From positions 10,374-18,690 of the forward strand of contig MHYB01000080.1 of the NCBI GenBank assembly GCA_001824635.1: 8,317 nt of DNA, in the 5' to 3' direction. The translations under genes were made by a program, and so were the position numbers. The notes below the pieces were generated by a model. That model ran no database searches and was not told the origin of the DNA. It worked only from the letters and a program-made list of their open reading frames with translations. Position 1 is the stretch's first letter; every line of letters begins with the position of its first letter. Origin of the DNA: Planctomycetes bacterium GWF2_50_10. GTDB lineage: Bacteria; Planctomycetota; Phycisphaerae; Sedimentisphaerales; GWF2-50-10. Shown piece by piece: positions 6,051 to 8,317 of this stretch.

Positions 6051-8132
6051 AATATCGGCCAGGAAGATCGTATCCTTGAACTTGGCAAGCAGTGCTTTAC
6101 GAATATTTATATTGTCGGGCTTTGTCAGGAACGGATCGTTTTGCACCATTTCAAGGGCACATTTCCTAGCCAGCATAAGCAGGTCAAAGTCGGATGAAAT
6201 GTCGGCAATCTTAAAATCAGGCATCCCATGCTGCCGAGTGCTGAACATCTCGCCCGGCCCTCTGATCTTGAAATCATGGTCGGCAATCTCAAAACCATTA
6301 TTAGAGCGTACCATAATACCCAGCCTGTTCCTGGCCACTTCACCCTGTGCGTTTGAAAACAGCAGGCAGTACGACTTGCTCTCTCCCCTGCCGATGCGGC
6401 CCCTTAATTGATGAAGCTGGGCAAGGCCGAACCTGTCGGCATCTTCGATTACCATTATGGTAGCATTAGGCACATCCACCCCAACCTCGATAACTACCGT
6501 CGAAACAAGCACATCGACGTGGCCGCTCCTGAAACGGCTCATGACATCCTGCTTCTGCTCGGCAGTCATTTGCCCGTGAAGCAGTTCTACCTTGAACTCA
6601 CGAAATATTTTCTTGCTCAATATCTCGTATTCATCGACGGCAGCCTTGATCTGGGCATCTTCCTCGCTGGTGATGCGTGGATAAACAAAGTATGCCTGTT
6701 TTTTAGCCTTTAGCCTTTCCCGGATGAATTCAAAGGCCTTTGTCCTGTCTTCGTGAGCGACAAGCCTCGTAACAACCGCCCCCCTGCCCGGCGGGCTGCT
6801 CTTGATCACTGAAACATCCAGGTCGCCAAATGCGGTCATGGTTATCGTTCGGGGAATAGGCGTAGCTGTCATGACAAGGCAGTGCGGGCATGTGTTTTTT
6901 CGCAAGCCGCTTCGCTGCTCTACGCCGAATTTGTGTTGTTCATCGATAACGATCAGCCCCAGGTTTTGAAATTCGATATCGTGCTCAAGCAGCGCGATCG
7001 TTCCTACGACGATATCCATCCTGCCGGTCTTTATTTCATCAAGAAGAAGTTGTCGTTTTTTTCCGGTCAGGCCGCCGGCTATCATGCAGCGGCGAACAGC
7101 GCTGCCCTTGAGATATTTTTCGATGCTGTTAAAATGCTGGGCCGCCAGTATTTCCGTCGGGGCCATTATCGCAACCTGCTTCTTATTCGCAACAGCAACT
7201 AGCGCCGCGTATAAAGCCACAACCGTTTTTCCTGATCCGACATCACCCTGCAAAAGCCTGTTCATCGGCACAGACTTTGCCAAACCCGCGCATATCTCGG
7301 CTATTACAACGTTTTGGTCTTCAGTCAGCAAAAACGGAAATCGCCTTCGTATTCGGCTGTCGATCTCATCAGTCATCTTCAGCTGGCCCGCTTTTTCATA
7401 GTGGCTTAGCCTGTATCGCTTTAGCGCCAGGGCAAGCTGCATCAGAAAAAGCTCATCGAATTTGAGCCTGCGCTTTGCCTGGGCAATATCGTTCTCGTCG
7501 GCAGGATCGTGTATTTTAGCCAGTGCCTGCGGCCGGGATAACACCGCGATGGTTTTCCTGAACTGCTCACTGTAATATTCCTCTGCAAGCTCATCAATTG
7601 ACGCAATCAAAGGTTTTATAACTCGACGTATATGCTGCGAACTTAATTTTGCGGTAGCGGGATATACTGCCGGGCTTGACTGCAATTCCGCCGCCTGGCT
7701 TGGATCGTCGAGAAGGATAAATCGCGGATTAGTGAACTGGACGTTATGCTTGTATTCGCCCACCTTGCCAAAGGCCATTATAAATTTGCCCGCCATGATC
7801 TGGTTGCGAAGATAACCGCCGTTAAACCAGATTATCCGGCAAGGCCCGGTTTCATCGGCTACATAAACTTCCAGTACCGCGGGTCTGCGATGCGAAAAAA
7901 AATCCACCGACTCAATCAGGCCTACTATCGTGTATTCGCCGTCGGGTTTGAGCTGGGATATTTTGGTCGGCTGGGGCATGAATTGCCAGTCTCTTGGATA
8001 ATACTCAAGAAGATCAGCTACTACTTTGACACCGAGCTGCTCAAAAGCTTCGGCGCGATTTGGACCTACTCCTTTGAGGTACTGCACCTGCGTAGCTGAA
8101 TTTATTTTGCCTGTATTTAAATTCTGACCCAT
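6045..8132 (-). CDS. recG: ATP-dependent DNA helicase RecG
   Basis: This is a full-length 695-residue RecG (E. coli RecG is 693). It is a cytoplasmic superfamily 2 translocase that reverses stalled replication forks and migrates branched DNA. The N-terminal part has a helix-hairpin-helix-like YLKGVGPNRA (18-27) and an OB-fold wedge domain (about 60-145) that binds the fork junction. Helicase motifs follow in order: I GDVGSGKT (296-303), Ia MAPTEILAAQH (323-333), II DEQHKFG (397-403), III TATPIPRT (422-429), IV QAYFVYPRI (479-487), V STVVIEVGVDVP (544-555) and VI HQLRGRIGRG (574-583). RGPGEMF (624-630) belongs to the C-terminal TRG region that couples ATP hydrolysis to translocation. All key residues look intact. 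The ATG shares one base with the pcm stop (TAATG) and has only a weak ribosome site, so translation is probably coupled to pcm. Confidence 0.97.
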   Translation of the reverse strand: MGQNLNTGKINSATQVQYLKGVGPNRAEAFEQLGVKVVADLLEYYPRDWQFMPQPTKISQLKPDGEYTIVGLIESVDFFSHRRPAVLEVYVADETGPCRIIWFNGGYLRNQIMAGKFIMAFGKVGEYKHNVQFTNPRFILLDDPSQAAELQSSPAVYPATAKLSSQHIRRVIKPLIASIDELAEEYYSEQFRKTIAVLSRPQALAKIHDPADENDIAQAKRRLKFDELFLMQLALALKRYRLSHYEKAGQLKMTDEIDSRIRRRFPFLLTEDQNVVIAEICAGLAKSVPMNRLLQGDVGSGKTVVALYAALVAVANKKQVAIMAPTEILAAQHFNSIEKYLKGSAVRRCMIAGGLTGKKRQLLLDEIKTGRMDIVVGTIALLEHDIEFQNLGLIVIDEQHKFGVEQRSGLRKNTCPHCLVMTATPIPRTITMTAFGDLDVSVIKSSPPGRGAVVTRLVAHEDRTKAFEFIRERLKAKKQAYFVYPRITSEEDAQIKAAVDEYEILSKKIFREFKVELLHGQMTAEQKQDVMSRFRSGHVDVLVSTVVIEVGVDVPNATIMVIEDADRFGLAQLHQLRGRIGRGESKSYCLLFSNAQGEVARNRLGIMVRSNNGFEIADHDFKIRGPGEMFSTRQHGMPDFKIADISSDFDLLMLARKCALEMVQNDPFLTKPDNINIRKALLAKFKDTIFLADIA

Positions 8133-8317
8133 TACAACTGCCCCGGCTGCTCCGTAAATCCGAATTTGCCCACCAGGTTCACAAAACGCACCTCGGCAAC
8201 CAAGCTCTCCACCAGTTCGCCGCCGTGCCTGCGATAAACATAAAGCTGCTGTGAATACTGGTCGCCCACCGGTATAACTATTGTACCCTGTTCCTTGATC
8301 TGATCCCGCAGCGGCTG
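8132..8317 (-). CDS. pcm: Protein-L-isoaspartate O-methyltransferase, C-terminal end only
   Basis: Only the last 61 codons and the TAA (8132-8134) are in the window; the gene enters from the right edge. The protein end reads GTIVIPVGDQYSQQLYVYRR, then LVAEVRFVNLVGKFGF. This matches the C-terminal strand region of L-isoaspartyl methyltransferases (usual pattern: IVIPVG, a basic beta-hairpin, then V.FVPL.G..G). These enzymes use S-adenosylmethionine to methylate abnormal isoaspartyl residues and start their repair. The SAM-binding motifs lie outside the window, so catalytic integrity cannot be judged. The family is about 210-220 residues, so roughly 150 residues are missing. The stop overlaps the recG start by one base, indicating one transcript. 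Confidence 0.8.
   Translation of the reverse strand, partial: QPLRDQIKEQGTIVIPVGDQYSQQLYVYRRHGGELVESLVAEVRFVNLVGKFGFTEQPGQL

Noticed and set aside
3477..8317. The pcm-recG-trkH-trkA run as a possible novel defence or stress system
   Set aside because: Each member is a well-known housekeeping family with intact standard motifs and no unknown partner gene. A terminator-like hairpin separates recG from trkH, so there is no good reason to call it one system.

Overview
This window is a compact, roughly 50% GC bacterial chromosome segment with housekeeping-type genes on both strands. It suggests a planctomycete, probably of the Phycisphaerae or Sedimentisphaerales kind. The reasons are the small membrane-anchored TPR protein with the N-terminus MKSERRHELQTNELADW, its coupling to an RluA/RluD-family synthase, and a secreted SpoIVB-type (S55) protein. 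This assignment is from memory of such proteins and is not proven by the sequence.

Layout from left to right. (1) Minus strand, 1477 down to the left edge: a secreted peptidase S55-like protein, cut by the window. (2) 1478-1655: the only real intergenic region. It is a divergent regulatory zone in which one self-palindromic -35 hexamer (TTGCAA, 1584-1589) can serve both a rightward promoter (-10 TATAAT, 1607-1612) and a leftward one (-10 TAAAAT, 1561-1566), each with a 17-bp spacer. (3) Plus strand, 1656-3487: a two-gene operon of a membrane-anchored TPR protein and an RluD-like 23S rRNA pseudouridine synthase, overlapping by ATGA. (4) Minus strand, 8317 down to 3477: the tail of L-isoaspartyl methyltransferase (pcm), then recG (TAATG overlap), then a K+ transporter pair. 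The pair is a TrkH/KtrB-type channel subunit with an unusually long N-terminal membrane region and its single-RCK TrkA/KtrA regulatory subunit. The trkA and pseudouridine synthase genes converge and overlap tail to tail by 11 bp.

Working together: the trkH and trkA products should form one nucleotide-gated K+ uptake system. RecG rescues stalled replication forks and Pcm repairs damaged proteins; their pairing with trk is by position, with no evident pathway link. A weak terminator-like hairpin at the recG stop and a weak promoter just before trkH suggest that trkHA may be transcribed separately, perhaps as a leaderless message.

I see no tRNA, rRNA, CRISPR array, mobile element or dedicated defence system, and no clearly new multi-gene system. 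The points most worth a second look are the shared -35 divergent promoter, the Ser-before-His order of motifs in the S55-like protein, and the N-terminal extension of the TrkH-like protein.
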